Positions 25,433 through 35,700 of a stretch of 64,000 nt of DNA are shown here, in pieces. Under the pieces are notes generated by a model. The model was given only the letters and a program-made list of their open reading frames with translations. It was not told where the DNA came from and did not search any database. Source of the stretch: Gemella haemolysans ATCC 10379 (GTDB lineage: Bacteria; Bacillota; Bacilli; Staphylococcales; Gemellaceae); assembly GCF_000173915.1 (NCBI RefSeq), contig NZ_ACDZ02000009.1:124001-188000 (forward strand), in the 5' to 3' direction. The position numbers and the translations under genes were made by a program. The stretch's first letter is position 1. Each line of letters opens with the position of its first letter.

Positions 25433-28400
25433 TTATTTTTCTTCTCGGCGTTTTCTTACACTCATCACTAGGGCGGCTAGCATTGTCATGAAACCTAGAG
25501 TAGTAACACCTGATGAAACTTCACCTGTATTCGGTAATCTTTCTGATTTTTTTCTATTTCCATTACTTAACGTAACTATACGTTCCTCAAGATCTTCTAC
25601 AGTCGGTAAATCTTGAAGTTGTTCTTTCGGATTCGGTATAGGTTCAACAAGTGACCCCTTATACTCAGGCACTTCTACTATAGTTGGTCTATCCGACGGA
25701 ACTCCTCCTTTATATTCTGATATTTCTAACACTAGTGGTTTTTCAGATGATACCCCTCCTTCAAATTCAGGAATGTACAGTACAGGTGGTTCTGTCGATA
25801 CCACCCCTCCTTCGTATTTTGGTATTCCCAATACAGGGGGATTTATCGATGATGCTCCTCCTTCATATTCTGGTACTTCTAATACCGGAGGCTCTTCAGA
25901 AGACACTCCATCCTCATATTCTGGCACTTCATTTTTCGGTGCATCTGATGGCACTTGCCAAGTTGGTTTTACAGGAATATCGTAATCATATTGATAGACT
26001 ACTGTCGTCGTTCCTTCTACTATTTTCCCTGTTTCTGCAGTTACATTGTTAAATTTAGCTGAAACTGGATAAACTCCATGGTATTTATATACTTTTCCAT
26101 CTGTAGTCGTTATTTTTTCTACTAATTTTTCTTTAGCATTGTAATCTTGTGTAGACCACTCTTTAACTTCTTCTCGAGTTGATACTACTTTATCACCTGA
26201 TTTTGTAGTATATGTGTAAGTTGTTTTTAAAACAGCATCTTTTACTAACGTTTCCGCTGGTTTTATTTCATTTCCTTCTGCATCAACATACTTAACAACT
26301 ACAGAACCCGCCACTTCTTTTTCCGTAGGCTTCGTATCTTCTTTAGTTACTAAGCGATAAACATAGGTAACCTGTGTTTTTTCTTTATTGATTATTCCTT
26401 CTTCAGATGCAGAACCTTCTTTTAATCCTAAGTACTCATAAGTAAATCCTGTTTTATCACCTAAAATTGTTTTATATCTTTTCGCAGTAGCATCATAAGT
26501 AGGTTCTAAGTTTTCTGTAATTTTCTCTTCCCCTACTTTTGTAGAACCTGAAAGAACATCGTATGTTTTCACTTTTACATAAGCTACATCTTTAGCAATC
26601 ACTTCAGATGATTTCAACACTTCTCCTGATTCAGATTCATAGTTCACACTAACAGATCCTACTTTTGTATTTTCAATTTTCACCGGTGAATCAGATAATT
26701 TTGTAGATAATCTATAATAATGATTTACAACTGTTTCTCCTTCTCCCATCACTTTATAAGCACGAATCGGAGTAATTATTTCTTTAACTTTGTAATTTGT
26801 TTCTTCTTTAGTTTTTATATCTTTCTTAGTTAATTCCGTCTCATTTGTAGTTGAATTTTCATTAACAACATTAATATTACTTAAGTCGTCAGAAATTGTC
26901 ACAATACCTTTATTCACATATACAGAATCTTCTCTTGTTTCTACTTCAGGATTAACTTTTTCCCAATTGCCATAATGTTCCGGTTCTACATCTTTGTGAT
27001 AAGATAGTATATAACCTTTTTGTATACCTCTATCAAACCCAAATTTCAAATAATTTTTCTTTGTTTCTGTCACATCTTTATGATTATCATATTGATTAAC
27101 AATTCTTTGAGTAGAGTCCACAGCAACAGATAAATTGTTTAATACATTTTGACCTTCTTCAATATGCTTTCTTAAATTTTTAAGGGCCTCTTTATTTTGT
27201 TGGAAAAACATAATTCCACGGTCTGATTCTATCGCTATATCAATATTATTTTGTTTAATCATCTCTATTGCACTAGCGATATTCTCATCAACCTTAGCTT
27301 TTCTCGTTTTTAAATCTTGTTTTTCTTCATCACTTTTTGCATTTTGATTGAAGTATTCTAATATACCATATACTTCAGAATGCATAACCTCTAAAATTTC
27401 TCTTAAAGATTCTTTTTTAAAGTTATGAACTTTAGAACTAGTTATTCCAGGAGGAAAACCTTTCAAACTATTAGAATAGAATAAAGTAGTTTCGTTATTA
27501 AACGTAACTTTACCATCGTCCGCTGTACCGAAGATTTTATCCTCTCCTATCGTTGAATACACTCCAGTTAAGGGTTGATCCCAAAAAGCATAAGATGGAT
27601 ACCCCTGAATCCCTTCTTCTCTGACATACGGTTCAGTTTTATTATACTCTGGTGTCGCAGCAATTTTTTCTCGTCTATACTTTACTGTATTAACAGTTCT
27701 CGTACCACTTCCATGAGCATATGTATCACGATCCATGACAAGAACCGTATCCCCTTCTTTAAGAGTCACATTTTCTTTCGTGAAATCTTTAGCTGCCCCT
27801 TGCCCATTTTTCCATTTCGCAACTGCATCTTCATCACTAGATACCCCGCTAGCTTCTACGAATTTTCCATAATGTCCATCTGAAGTTTCTTCAACTAAAT
27901 ATACCTTCCCTGTAATTTTTCCGTAGTTTATTTCTCCTAGATTGTTGTGCATCCCTTCCGGAGAAACCGGTGCTTCTACATCATTAAATTTAGTTTTTTC
28001 ATAAGTCGCTTTATTAGCAGCTACTACTTCTGAGCGAATCCATTTGTATTCTTTATTGTTAGCTTGAATTATCGCTTCTTTTCCTGTATCTTCATCGATA
28101 GCAGTACCTGTTTTTTCTACAGTTGATCCACGATAATCTTTCCCATCTGTATCGTACGCAATACCTTTCTTATCATAAGGTGTCACTACAGTTCCTTCTT
28201 CTCCAGCTACTTTTTTTGAATCTTGTAGTTTTGAATTATCATCTTCTAATAGATAATTAACCGTTGCCTTAGATTTGAATTTTACAGAATCTGTACCATC
28301 CGCATCTCCTGTGTTTTGATTAGCTTTAGTCGGTTGATTATATCGTATATCAGCCACCACATCAACAGTCACTTTTTTCGCAGGATTTTGATCATCTGTA

Positions 28401-28612
28401 AAAGTCGTCTTAGCAGTTGATGAAACTTTTTCAAATTTACTTACAATTGTTGTTTCATTTTTCCCATCTGAACTTACATTAGCAGATGCAGTTCCACCAC
28501 CAACTAACATTGCTAAACCTAAAATTGTTATTGCTCCAATTAATTTCGAATCTGTTCTACCATTTTTATACTTTCTTAGAGAAAATTTCTCTTTTTTAAT
28601 ATTTTTAAACAT
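25433..28612 (-). CDS. YSIRK/LPNTG adhesin with PEYEGG repeats (cassette 2)
   Basis: This 1059-residue protein is read from ATG 28612 (AGAGGG upstream); the longer reading to 28675 adds a tail without signal-peptide character. The signal is KFSLRKYKNGRTDSKLIG. The region at about 185-300 (SPEGMHNNLGEINYGKITGK, YGKFVEASG, AAKDFTKENVT) is homologous to the cassette-1 adhesin. A unique, partly helical segment follows (about 300-560), then EIITPIRAYKV, equivalent to TPLRAYRV of cassette 1, then two MucBP-like modules. The C-terminal region has about six 16-17-residue VPEYEGGVSS-type repeats and the sorting signal RLPNTG, hydrophobic stretch, RKRREEK. It was probably translocated by Sec and anchored by sortase A. 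It lies directly downstream of two glycosyltransferase genes. Confidence 0.9.
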   Translation of the reverse strand: MFKNIKKEKFSLRKYKNGRTDSKLIGAITILGLAMLVGGGTASANVSSDGKNETTIVSKFEKVSSTAKTTFTDDQNPAKKVTVDVVADIRYNQPTKANQNTGDADGTDSVKFKSKATVNYLLEDDNSKLQDSKKVAGEEGTVVTPYDKKGIAYDTDGKDYRGSTVEKTGTAIDEDTGKEAIIQANNKEYKWIRSEVVAANKATYEKTKFNDVEAPVSPEGMHNNLGEINYGKITGKVYLVEETSDGHYGKFVEASGVSSDEDAVAKWKNGQGAAKDFTKENVTLKEGDTVLVMDRDTYAHGSGTRTVNTVKYRREKIAATPEYNKTEPYVREEGIQGYPSYAFWDQPLTGVYSTIGEDKIFGTADDGKVTFNNETTLFYSNSLKGFPPGITSSKVHNFKKESLREILEVMHSEVYGILEYFNQNAKSDEEKQDLKTRKAKVDENIASAIEMIKQNNIDIAIESDRGIMFFQQNKEALKNLRKHIEEGQNVLNNLSVAVDSTQRIVNQYDNHKDVTETKKNYLKFGFDRGIQKGYILSYHKDVEPEHYGNWEKVNPEVETREDSVYVNKGIVTISDDLSNINVVNENSTTNETELTKKDIKTKEETNYKVKEIITPIRAYKVMGEGETVVNHYYRLSTKLSDSPVKIENTKVGSVSVNYESESGEVLKSSEVIAKDVAYVKVKTYDVLSGSTKVGEEKITENLEPTYDATAKRYKTILGDKTGFTYEYLGLKEGSASEEGIINKEKTQVTYVYRLVTKEDTKPTEKEVAGSVVVKYVDAEGNEIKPAETLVKDAVLKTTYTYTTKSGDKVVSTREEVKEWSTQDYNAKEKLVEKITTTDGKVYKYHGVYPVSAKFNNVTAETGKIVEGTTTVVYQYDYDIPVKPTWQVPSDAPKNEVPEYEDGVSSEEPPVLEVPEYEGGASSINPPVLGIPKYEGGVVSTEPPVLYIPEFEGGVSSEKPLVLEISEYKGGVPSDRPTIVEVPEYKGSLVEPIPNPKEQLQDLPTVEDLEERIVTLSNGNRKKSERLPNTGEVSSGVTTLGFMTMLAALVMSVRKRREEK

Positions 28613-28781
28613 TATTTCCCTCTCTATTATTTTATTACTTCTCTTTATTATATCTTTCTTACTATAAGAAATCACTAAATTTAATATCTAAATAATTTCT
28701 AAACAGCTATATATCACGTTCTCGATTTTAACACATTAAATAGTTTTTATCAAATATTCGGCAACATTAATTCGCACTTTA

Positions 28782-28821
28782 TAAAAAAAATATCTCCCTA
28801 AGCTTTCACTCAGGAGATATT
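28782..28821 (-). terminator. Terminator between the GT4 gene and the cassette-2 adhesin
   Basis: AATATCTCC (28789-28797) pairs with GGAGATATT (28813-28821), with T8 following on the minus strand. It lies about 50 bases after the GT4 stop, so the adhesin at 25433-28612 needs its own promoter in 28613-28781 or read-through. Confidence 0.75.
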
Positions 28822-28869
28822 AACTTAATATATTTTCACTTAATTTCAAATTAATGAAAATTTTGTTTC

Positions 28870-30114
28870 TTAAAACCTCAAAACTTCCCTATAAATTTTT
28901 ATAACTTTATTTTTTTCATACATTTTCGAGAATGTCGAAGATAAATATTCTCCACTTTCCTGAAACACCTTCAACTTCTCTGTTAATTCTTCAAACGAAT
29001 TAAATAGTTGGGTATTATCACAAACACCTGCATAATATCTGTGAGCTAAGTCTACATTAGAAAGCAAGCAGACTAATCCTTTTGAAGATGCTTCTACCGC
29101 AGAATTAGCAAAACATTCACTTAAAGAACAAGATAAATAACCTTCATGATTTTCATACGGTACTTTTTTTACAAATCCTGCAAATTTAACATTATCGGGT
29201 AAGTTATCCTTGGTATATCCATCAGGTAAATTACCGTAGATTGTAAGTGTACTATCAGGTGTACATCTAAATGCCTCTATCGCAACCTCACATTTTTTTA
29301 TAACAGTCATATTACCAACTATACACCAATCTTTTACAGTTGTATATACTTCTCTTTTAACTTCTTCTACATAAATAGGTGGCAGGAAACTTACCTTATC
29401 CCTTCCCAATCTTTCTTCTAAAACAGGACTTGCAACAACATTAGTGCACCAAGTTTGCAAAACAAATCTCATAAATGGAGCAAGAATATTGTAGTGGGTA
29501 TAAGCAAAAAGTTTTCTTCCGGTATTTTGGAAAAACTTTCGTAGTTGCAGAGGATATTCGTTAACCATATCTATAATAAATCTATCATTAACAGTTGAAT
29601 TTTCCGCAAGATATTCACTTACCAATTGCCACTGCGTTAGGGTTTCATCTGTTTCTTTTATATGATACTTATGATAATTTTCAGAAACATCACCTTCTAA
29701 TACTACTCCATCTTTGTCATAAAGAATAAATTTACTTTCGTTAGGTATATATTTATATAATAGTTGTGAAGTATAACATTCAACAGTACCATCATTATAG
29801 TGAACTAATCCAACATAACCTTCTTTAGTATATTCAACTTCAGAAGCCTCTTCTAAATTTCCTAGGAAATCTTTTTTGACACAAGGTTTATCCCTAGCTA
29901 TATCTGACTTTTCAAAAATTACATGATAAAAATTTTTAAAACCCAGACTTTCAAGAGTTTCTACAAAATTTGGAACAAAATTATCTAGATTTGTCAAAAT
30001 CATTTTTTGTTCAACACCTATTTTTTCGAAAATATTTTGACGTGCAAGTTGACTACTTTCGAATCCATAAATATTACGAGGAACCCCCTCTTTTATCGTA
30101 AATACTTTAACCAT
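28870..30114 (-). CDS. GT4 glycosyltransferase resembling GtfA/TarM (cassette 2)
   Basis: This 414-residue protein begins MVKVFTIKEGVPRNIYGFES. It is paralogous to the 12231-13559 product: both have an N-terminal GFE(S/T)xQL helix, a beta-rich insert (about 90-170), and a C-terminal GT4 domain with EX7E (LSECFANSAVEASS) followed by VDLAHRYYA. A NVKFAGFVKKVPYENHEG segment aligns with NIKFVGIVDEVPYQKHK of the other. It starts 3 bases after the stop of the GT52-GT2 gene, so the pair is an operon. I infer a cytoplasmic protein O-glycosyltransferase acting on the adjacent adhesin; the acceptor is unproven. Confidence 0.78.
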   Translation of the reverse strand: MVKVFTIKEGVPRNIYGFESSQLARQNIFEKIGVEQKMILTNLDNFVPNFVETLESLGFKNFYHVIFEKSDIARDKPCVKKDFLGNLEEASEVEYTKEGYVGLVHYNDGTVECYTSQLLYKYIPNESKFILYDKDGVVLEGDVSENYHKYHIKETDETLTQWQLVSEYLAENSTVNDRFIIDMVNEYPLQLRKFFQNTGRKLFAYTHYNILAPFMRFVLQTWCTNVVASPVLEERLGRDKVSFLPPIYVEEVKREVYTTVKDWCIVGNMTVIKKCEVAIEAFRCTPDSTLTIYGNLPDGYTKDNLPDNVKFAGFVKKVPYENHEGYLSCSLSECFANSAVEASSKGLVCLLSNVDLAHRYYAGVCDNTQLFNSFEELTEKLKVFQESGEYLSSTFSKMYEKNKVIKIYREVLRF

Positions 30115-30117
30115 TTT

Positions 30118-31701
30118 CTACTCCAATACATCCTCTAATCTTAAACCGCGACTCTTCGCAAGCCTACTTCTAAAAATTATACCCCTATTATCTTCTTCAG
30201 GTAACCCATAATAGGCAGTCACTGTATTCACCAGCATCGCATTATCTTTCGTTACCATACGCGCCCATAGATGCCAATCTTCAAAACCATCATACTCAGG
30301 ATCATACCCACCAGCTTCTATAACTGCAGATTTCCTATAAATTACAGTAGAATGATTAAACATATTTTTATAGGCTAACTGAAACCATAATTCCTCACCT
30401 GATAGATTATTGAAATTACCTCTTTTAATTCCACCTTGTAACTTATCTTTATCAGTATCCACTTTAGAACCGATAATATCTAACTTGTCGTTCAACTCTA
30501 ATTCATTAAGAAGAAAATCTAAATGCCATGGCATCCATTCATCATCGGACTCCTGTCTTGCGATATACTTGGCAGTGGCTAACGAAATCCCTATATTAAG
30601 AGCTCTCGATATACCACCATGAAGAACTTTGTGATAAACCACTCTCTCATCATTTAAATATTTTCTACATACTTCTTCAGTCCCATCAAGAGATCCGTCA
30701 TCAACAATAATCAATTGGAAATTTTTATGAGTTTGATTTAATACCGACTCAATAGCATTAGCTACAGTTTTCTCACAATTATAAACTGGCATAATAATAT
30801 CTACTTCCGCATCCGATAAAGATAAATCCATCGATTCAATACCGTAATTTCTTAGAATTTCTACCTCATTGGTTGTTAAAAATGTTCTGAAACAATGAAC
30901 ACTCACACCAGGAATATCTTTCACAAGAAAAAGAGAAGTAGAATAAAAACCATAGACTTCTACGTTCTCATAGTTTGACAATAAATCATAAATTTCTTCT
31001 TCGAAACATTTATCAACTTGAACTGTTTCCACATTTTCTACATTAACCGAAACACGAGGATGAGCATAGTATAATACGTCTCCCAGTCTTTCCAAAGCTT
31101 TCTGCGTCAGTTTTTCTGTAATTTTTATATCTTTTTCATCTATATAATTACCAAGCGCTTGTCCTATAAAGACCTTCACTCTTTTTCCGTTAGTTGCTCT
31201 AGCGAAATTATTTGGTTTAGTATCGAAAGGTATTTTTATTAATTTTTCAGTTGAGAATACGGTGTTAGTGTCAAATATTGTATAGTGACCTTGAGATAAG
31301 TTTATAACCTTCTCCAGAGTTATTTCATTTGGTCCGACTACCCTATCTGTACAGCGAGTATACATATTTGGTGTAATAATCGAGGTACTGCCATCATCAA
31401 ACGTATATAATCTCATAAAATTAGGATTAAAGATCATGTGAGCCACCGGATTATCTAAACTCGCTAGATAGAACTTATCAATTTTAGTATTCACTAATTT
31501 TTCCCTAAGTTCGCTAGTCCACTCTTTATTATCAATAAATAGGGTATCTTCACAAAACTCCTTCATTTTCTTAGCGTATATTTTCTGCCTATTATCATTA
31601 GACATTTTCAAATATATTCCAAAAAACTTCTCACCTGTAATCTTAGCCAACTCTTGCGCTACTAAGACTTGAAATGGTGAGGTGCAAAAAACAATATTCA
31701 T
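30118..31701 (-). CDS. Two-domain glycosyltransferase: GT52-type fused to GT2 (cassette 2)
   Basis: This is a 527-residue protein. Residues 1-295 form a GT52-like domain starting MNIVFCTSPFQVLVAQE, with the sialyltransferase triad DDG at 102-104 (YTFDDGSTS), HP at 214-215 (YYAHPRVS) and ST at 254-255 (GFYSTSLFL). Residues 299-527 form a GT2 (GT-A) domain: VDIIMPVYNCE, VDDGS at 333-337, the RQESDDEW metal-binding region at about 382-389 and FEDWHLW as the catalytic-base region. The fusion suggests that two successive sugars are added by one enzyme. It is the first gene of the GT52-GT2/GT4 operon. The GT52 domain is a distant relative of the 11230-12108 product. No signal peptide, so cytoplasmic. 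Confidence 0.8.
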   Translation of the reverse strand: MNIVFCTSPFQVLVAQELAKITGEKFFGIYLKMSNDNRQKIYAKKMKEFCEDTLFIDNKEWTSELREKLVNTKIDKFYLASLDNPVAHMIFNPNFMRLYTFDDGSTSIITPNMYTRCTDRVVGPNEITLEKVINLSQGHYTIFDTNTVFSTEKLIKIPFDTKPNNFARATNGKRVKVFIGQALGNYIDEKDIKITEKLTQKALERLGDVLYYAHPRVSVNVENVETVQVDKCFEEEIYDLLSNYENVEVYGFYSTSLFLVKDIPGVSVHCFRTFLTTNEVEILRNYGIESMDLSLSDAEVDIIMPVYNCEKTVANAIESVLNQTHKNFQLIIVDDGSLDGTEEVCRKYLNDERVVYHKVLHGGISRALNIGISLATAKYIARQESDDEWMPWHLDFLLNELELNDKLDIIGSKVDTDKDKLQGGIKRGNFNNLSGEELWFQLAYKNMFNHSTVIYRKSAVIEAGGYDPEYDGFEDWHLWARMVTKDNAMLVNTVTAYYGLPEEDNRGIIFRSRLAKSRGLRLEDVLE

Positions 31702-31873
31702 ACACTATACCTCTCTATTAAGCACTCTATTAGACGCTAAAACTACGCCAAAAAGCTTTTTCCTTTCATAATTATAAATATTTTATCACGTGGAAAAATT
31801 CTAGTCAAATTTACTATTTAATGCTTTTATATGCATTTTAATTCCAATTTTTTAAAACTTATACTAACACTTG

Positions 31874-31910
31874 ACAAAAGCACCCTTGAAAATTATCAAG
31901 GGTGCTTTTT
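31874..31910 (-). terminator. Terminator of the frameshifted mucin-binding-type adhesin
   Basis: AAAAGCACCCTTGA pairs with TCAAGGGTGCTTTT around AAATTA, ending at 31909. It is nearly identical to the terminator at 15482-15520 and to the copy at 39026-39062. Confidence 0.85.
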
Positions 31911-31958
31911 AGCCATTTATTATTAACTAGTTTGTCTTTATGATCTTATATGTTAATC

Positions 31959-32564
31959 TTATTTTTCTTTACGACGTCTTACCGCTGCAAGCATTCCACC
32001 AAGTGCCGCAAGTCCTAATCCTGCTAATCCAGTATTAGTTTCAGTTGCACCTGTGTTAGCTAATCTCTTAACTTGAGCATTTGCTTTTGGTTGAACTGGT
32101 TTTTGATCTTGTTTTGGTTGTGGTTTTGGATTTGCCACATAGTTGATTACTGTATCTTGACCTGGGTTTGTAGGGATATCTGGTATGATATATCCTTTAG
32201 TTGGGTCTTGTGGATCAACTGGTTTAAGTGGATTTCCATTTCCATCAACTGGAGTATATCCTGGTACGTATGGTAATACCGGTCTTTCACTTCCTGGTTT
32301 TGTTGGATCTGTTGGGTCGTTTGGATATTTAATTTGGCTTGTTGGTTGTCCTGGGATGTTTGTTACCCATGATCCTAATGGTTTGTAAACGTATGTTACT
32401 GTTGAACCATCTTTTCCAATCTTACCTTTAGCTTCTCCATCTACACGAACAAGCACATAACCTGGAATCACTTTTCCACTTGTAGTGTACTCATCTCCTT
32501 CTTTTCCTTCTGTTGTTTCTGCAGGAATTAAGTCTTTTCCATTTTCATCTACATACTTAACCAC
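31959..32564 (-). pseudogene. 3-prime fragment carrying the LANTG wall anchor
   Basis: A 201-residue frame with a MucBP-like start (VKYVDENGKDLIPAETTEG), a GSWVTNIPGQPTSQIKYP spacer, a Pro/Lys/Gln-rich linker and the sorting signal RLANTGATETNTG, hydrophobic stretch, RRRKEK. It has no SD or signal peptide. It is the continuation of the 32738-38458 gene after two frameshifts. Confidence 0.75.
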
Positions 32565-32737
32565 TAAGTTTGCTTTGTTTGCTACGTAGTTAATTACTGT
32601 ATCTTCACTTGGATCTGTTGGGATGTTTGGTACTACATATCCTTTTGTTGGATCTTGTTGGATCTACTGGTTTAAGTGGGTTTCCATCTTTATCAACTGG
32701 AGTAAATCCTGGTACGTATGGTAATGTTTCTGTTGGT

Positions 32738-35700
32738 TTACCTGGTTTTGTTGGATCTGTTGGATCGTTTGGATATTTGATTGGACTTGTTGGTTGTCCT
32801 GGAATGTTTGGAATCCATGAACCGATTGGTTTGTAAACATATGTTACTGTTGAACCATCTTTTCCAACTCTTACCTTTAGCTTCTCCATCTACACGAACA
32901 AGTACGTATCCGTTGATTACTTTTCCTGTTGTAGAGTACTCATCTCCTACTTTTCCTTCTGTTGTTTCTGCAGGGATTAAGTCTTTTCCATTTTCATCTA
33001 CATATTTAACTACTAGGTTTGCTTTATTTGCTACGTAGTTGATTGGAGTGTCTTGACTTGGATCTGTTGGAAGATCTGGTACGATGTATCCTTTAGTTGG
33101 ATCTTGTGGGTCAACTGGTTTAAGTGGGTTTCCATCTTTATCAACTGGAGTAAATCCTGGTACGTATGGTAATGTTTCTGTTGGTTTACCTGGTTTTGTT
33201 GGATCTGTTGGATCGTTTGGATATTTGATTGGGTTTGTTGGTTGTCCTGGAATGTTTGGAATCCATGAACCGATTGGTTTATATGTTACTACTTCTGTAG
33301 TATCTTTTGAATCTGCAGTTACTTTTGTAGCTGGTACAGTTGCTTTGTCAGCTAAGTATCCTTTAACTACTGGTGATTTAACTTCTGTTAAGTCTTGTGC
33401 TGGTGTCCAGTCTCCGTATGTAACTTCTCCTGTAACTAAGTTTACTTTTGCTTCACGTGTAAATTTAGCTTCTTGTGTCACTACTTTTGGTGTTCCATCT
33501 TCATTTAACACTGGAGTTCCATCTGCGTATACGTATGTGATTGTACGTGTTACTGTTTTGTTTAGATCTTTTTCTTCTAATCCAGCTGGATATTTAGGTC
33601 CTTCTGGGTTGTTTGGATCTACTGGAGTTCCTGGTGTTTTCGGTTGATCTGGTGTTACTGTAACTTCTTTCGCTTTAAGCGTTACTTTGAACTCTTGATC
33701 TGTATCTTTATCTTTATCGAACTTACCACCTTCTGGGTATGTATTAGATACTAATTCATATCCTTTGTTTTCAAGTTCTTTAATCTTAGCTTTTACTTCT
33801 GCTTCTTTTGTTAATGGTGTATCTGAATCACCTTGTTCAGTAATAGCATCTACTCCTGGAATTGGATTTCCTTTTTCATCTACGAAAGTTGTTTTCGCTT
33901 TTTGAGTATCTTTTACGTAGTTGATTACTGTATTTTGACTTGGATCTGTTGGAAGATTTGGTACTTCATATCCTTTTGTTGGATCTTGTGGGTCAACCGG
34001 TTTAAGTGGGTTTCCATCTTTATCTTTTGGAGTGTATCCTGGTACGTATGGTAACACTTCTGTTGGTTTACCTGGTTTTGTTGGATCTGTTGGATCGTTT
34101 GGATATTTGATTGGACTTGTTGGTTGTCCTGGGATATTTGGAATCCATGATCCGATTGGTTTGTATGTTACTACTTCTGTAGTATCTTTTGAATCTCCAG
34201 TTACTTTTGTAGCTGGTACACTTGCTTTATCAGCTAAGAAGCCTTTTACTACTGGTGATTTGACTTCCGGTAAGTCTTTAGCTTCTGACCAGTCTCCGTA
34301 TGTAACCTCTCCTGTAACTAAGTTAACTTTTGCTTCACGTGTGAATTTAGCTTCCTGTGTTACTGTTTTTGGTGTTCCATCTTCGTTTAATACTGGAGTT
34401 CCATCTTCGTATACGTATGTAATTGTACGTGTTACTGTTTTGTTTAGATCTTTTTCTTCTAATCCAGCTGGATATTTAGGTCCTTCTGGGTTGTTTGGAT
34501 CTACTGGAGTTCCTGGTGTTTTTGGTTGATCTGGCGTTACTGTAACTTCTTTTTGTTTTAATGTTACTTTGAACTCTTGATCTGTATCTTTATCCGTATC
34601 GAACTTACCACCTTCTGGGTATGTATTAGATACTAATTCATATCCTTTGTTTTCAAGTTCTTTGATCTTAGCTTTTACTTGATCTTCTTTTGTTAATGGT
34701 GTATCTGAATCACCTTGTTCAGTAATAGCATCTACTCCTGGAATTGGGTTTCCTTTTTCATCTACGAATGTTGTTTTCGCTTTTTGAGTATCTTTTTCGT
34801 AGTTAATTGGTGTACTTTGAGTTGGATCATTTGGAATATCTGGAATGATATATCCTTTAGTTGGATCTTGTGGATCCACTGGTTTAAGTGGTTGTCCATT
34901 TCCATCTTTTGGAGTCATACCTGGTACGTATGGTAATACCGGTTTATCAGTTCCTGGTTTTGTTGGATCATCTGGATTATTCGGATATTTGATTGGGTTT
35001 GTTGGTTGTCCTGGAATGTTTGGAATCCATGATCCTAGTGGTTTGTATGTTACTACCTCTGTAGTATCTTTTGAATCTCCAGTTACATTTACAACAGGAA
35101 CACTTGCTTTATCAGCTACAAATCCTTTAACTACTGGTGATTTAACTACCGGTAAGTCTTTAGCTTCTGACCAGTCTCCGTATGTAACCTCTCCTGTAAC
35201 TAAGTTAACTTTAGCAGTACGAGTAAATTTAGCTTCTTGTGTTACTGTTTTTGGTGTTCCATCTTCATTTAATACTGGAGTTCCATCTTCGTATACGTAT
35301 GTAATTGTACGTGTTACTGTTTTGTTTAGGTTTTTTTCTTCTAATCCAGCTGGGTATTTAGGTCCTTCTGGGTTGTTTGGATCTACTGGAGTTCCTGGTG
35401 TTTTCGGTTGATCTGGTGTTACTGTAACTTCTTTTTGTTTAAGTATTACTTTGAACTCTTGATCTGTATCTTTATCCGTATCGAACTTACCGCCTTGTGG
35501 GTATGTATTAGATACTAATTCATATCCTTTGTTTTCAAGTTCTTTGATCTTAGCTTTTACTTCATCTTCTTTTGTTAATGGAGTTTCTGATCCACCTTGT
35601 TCAGTAATTTCAGCTACTCCTGGAATTGGGTTTCCTTTTTCATCTACAAATGTTGTTTTCGCTTTTTGGATTGCCGTATATTTAACAACATATTCGTAAT

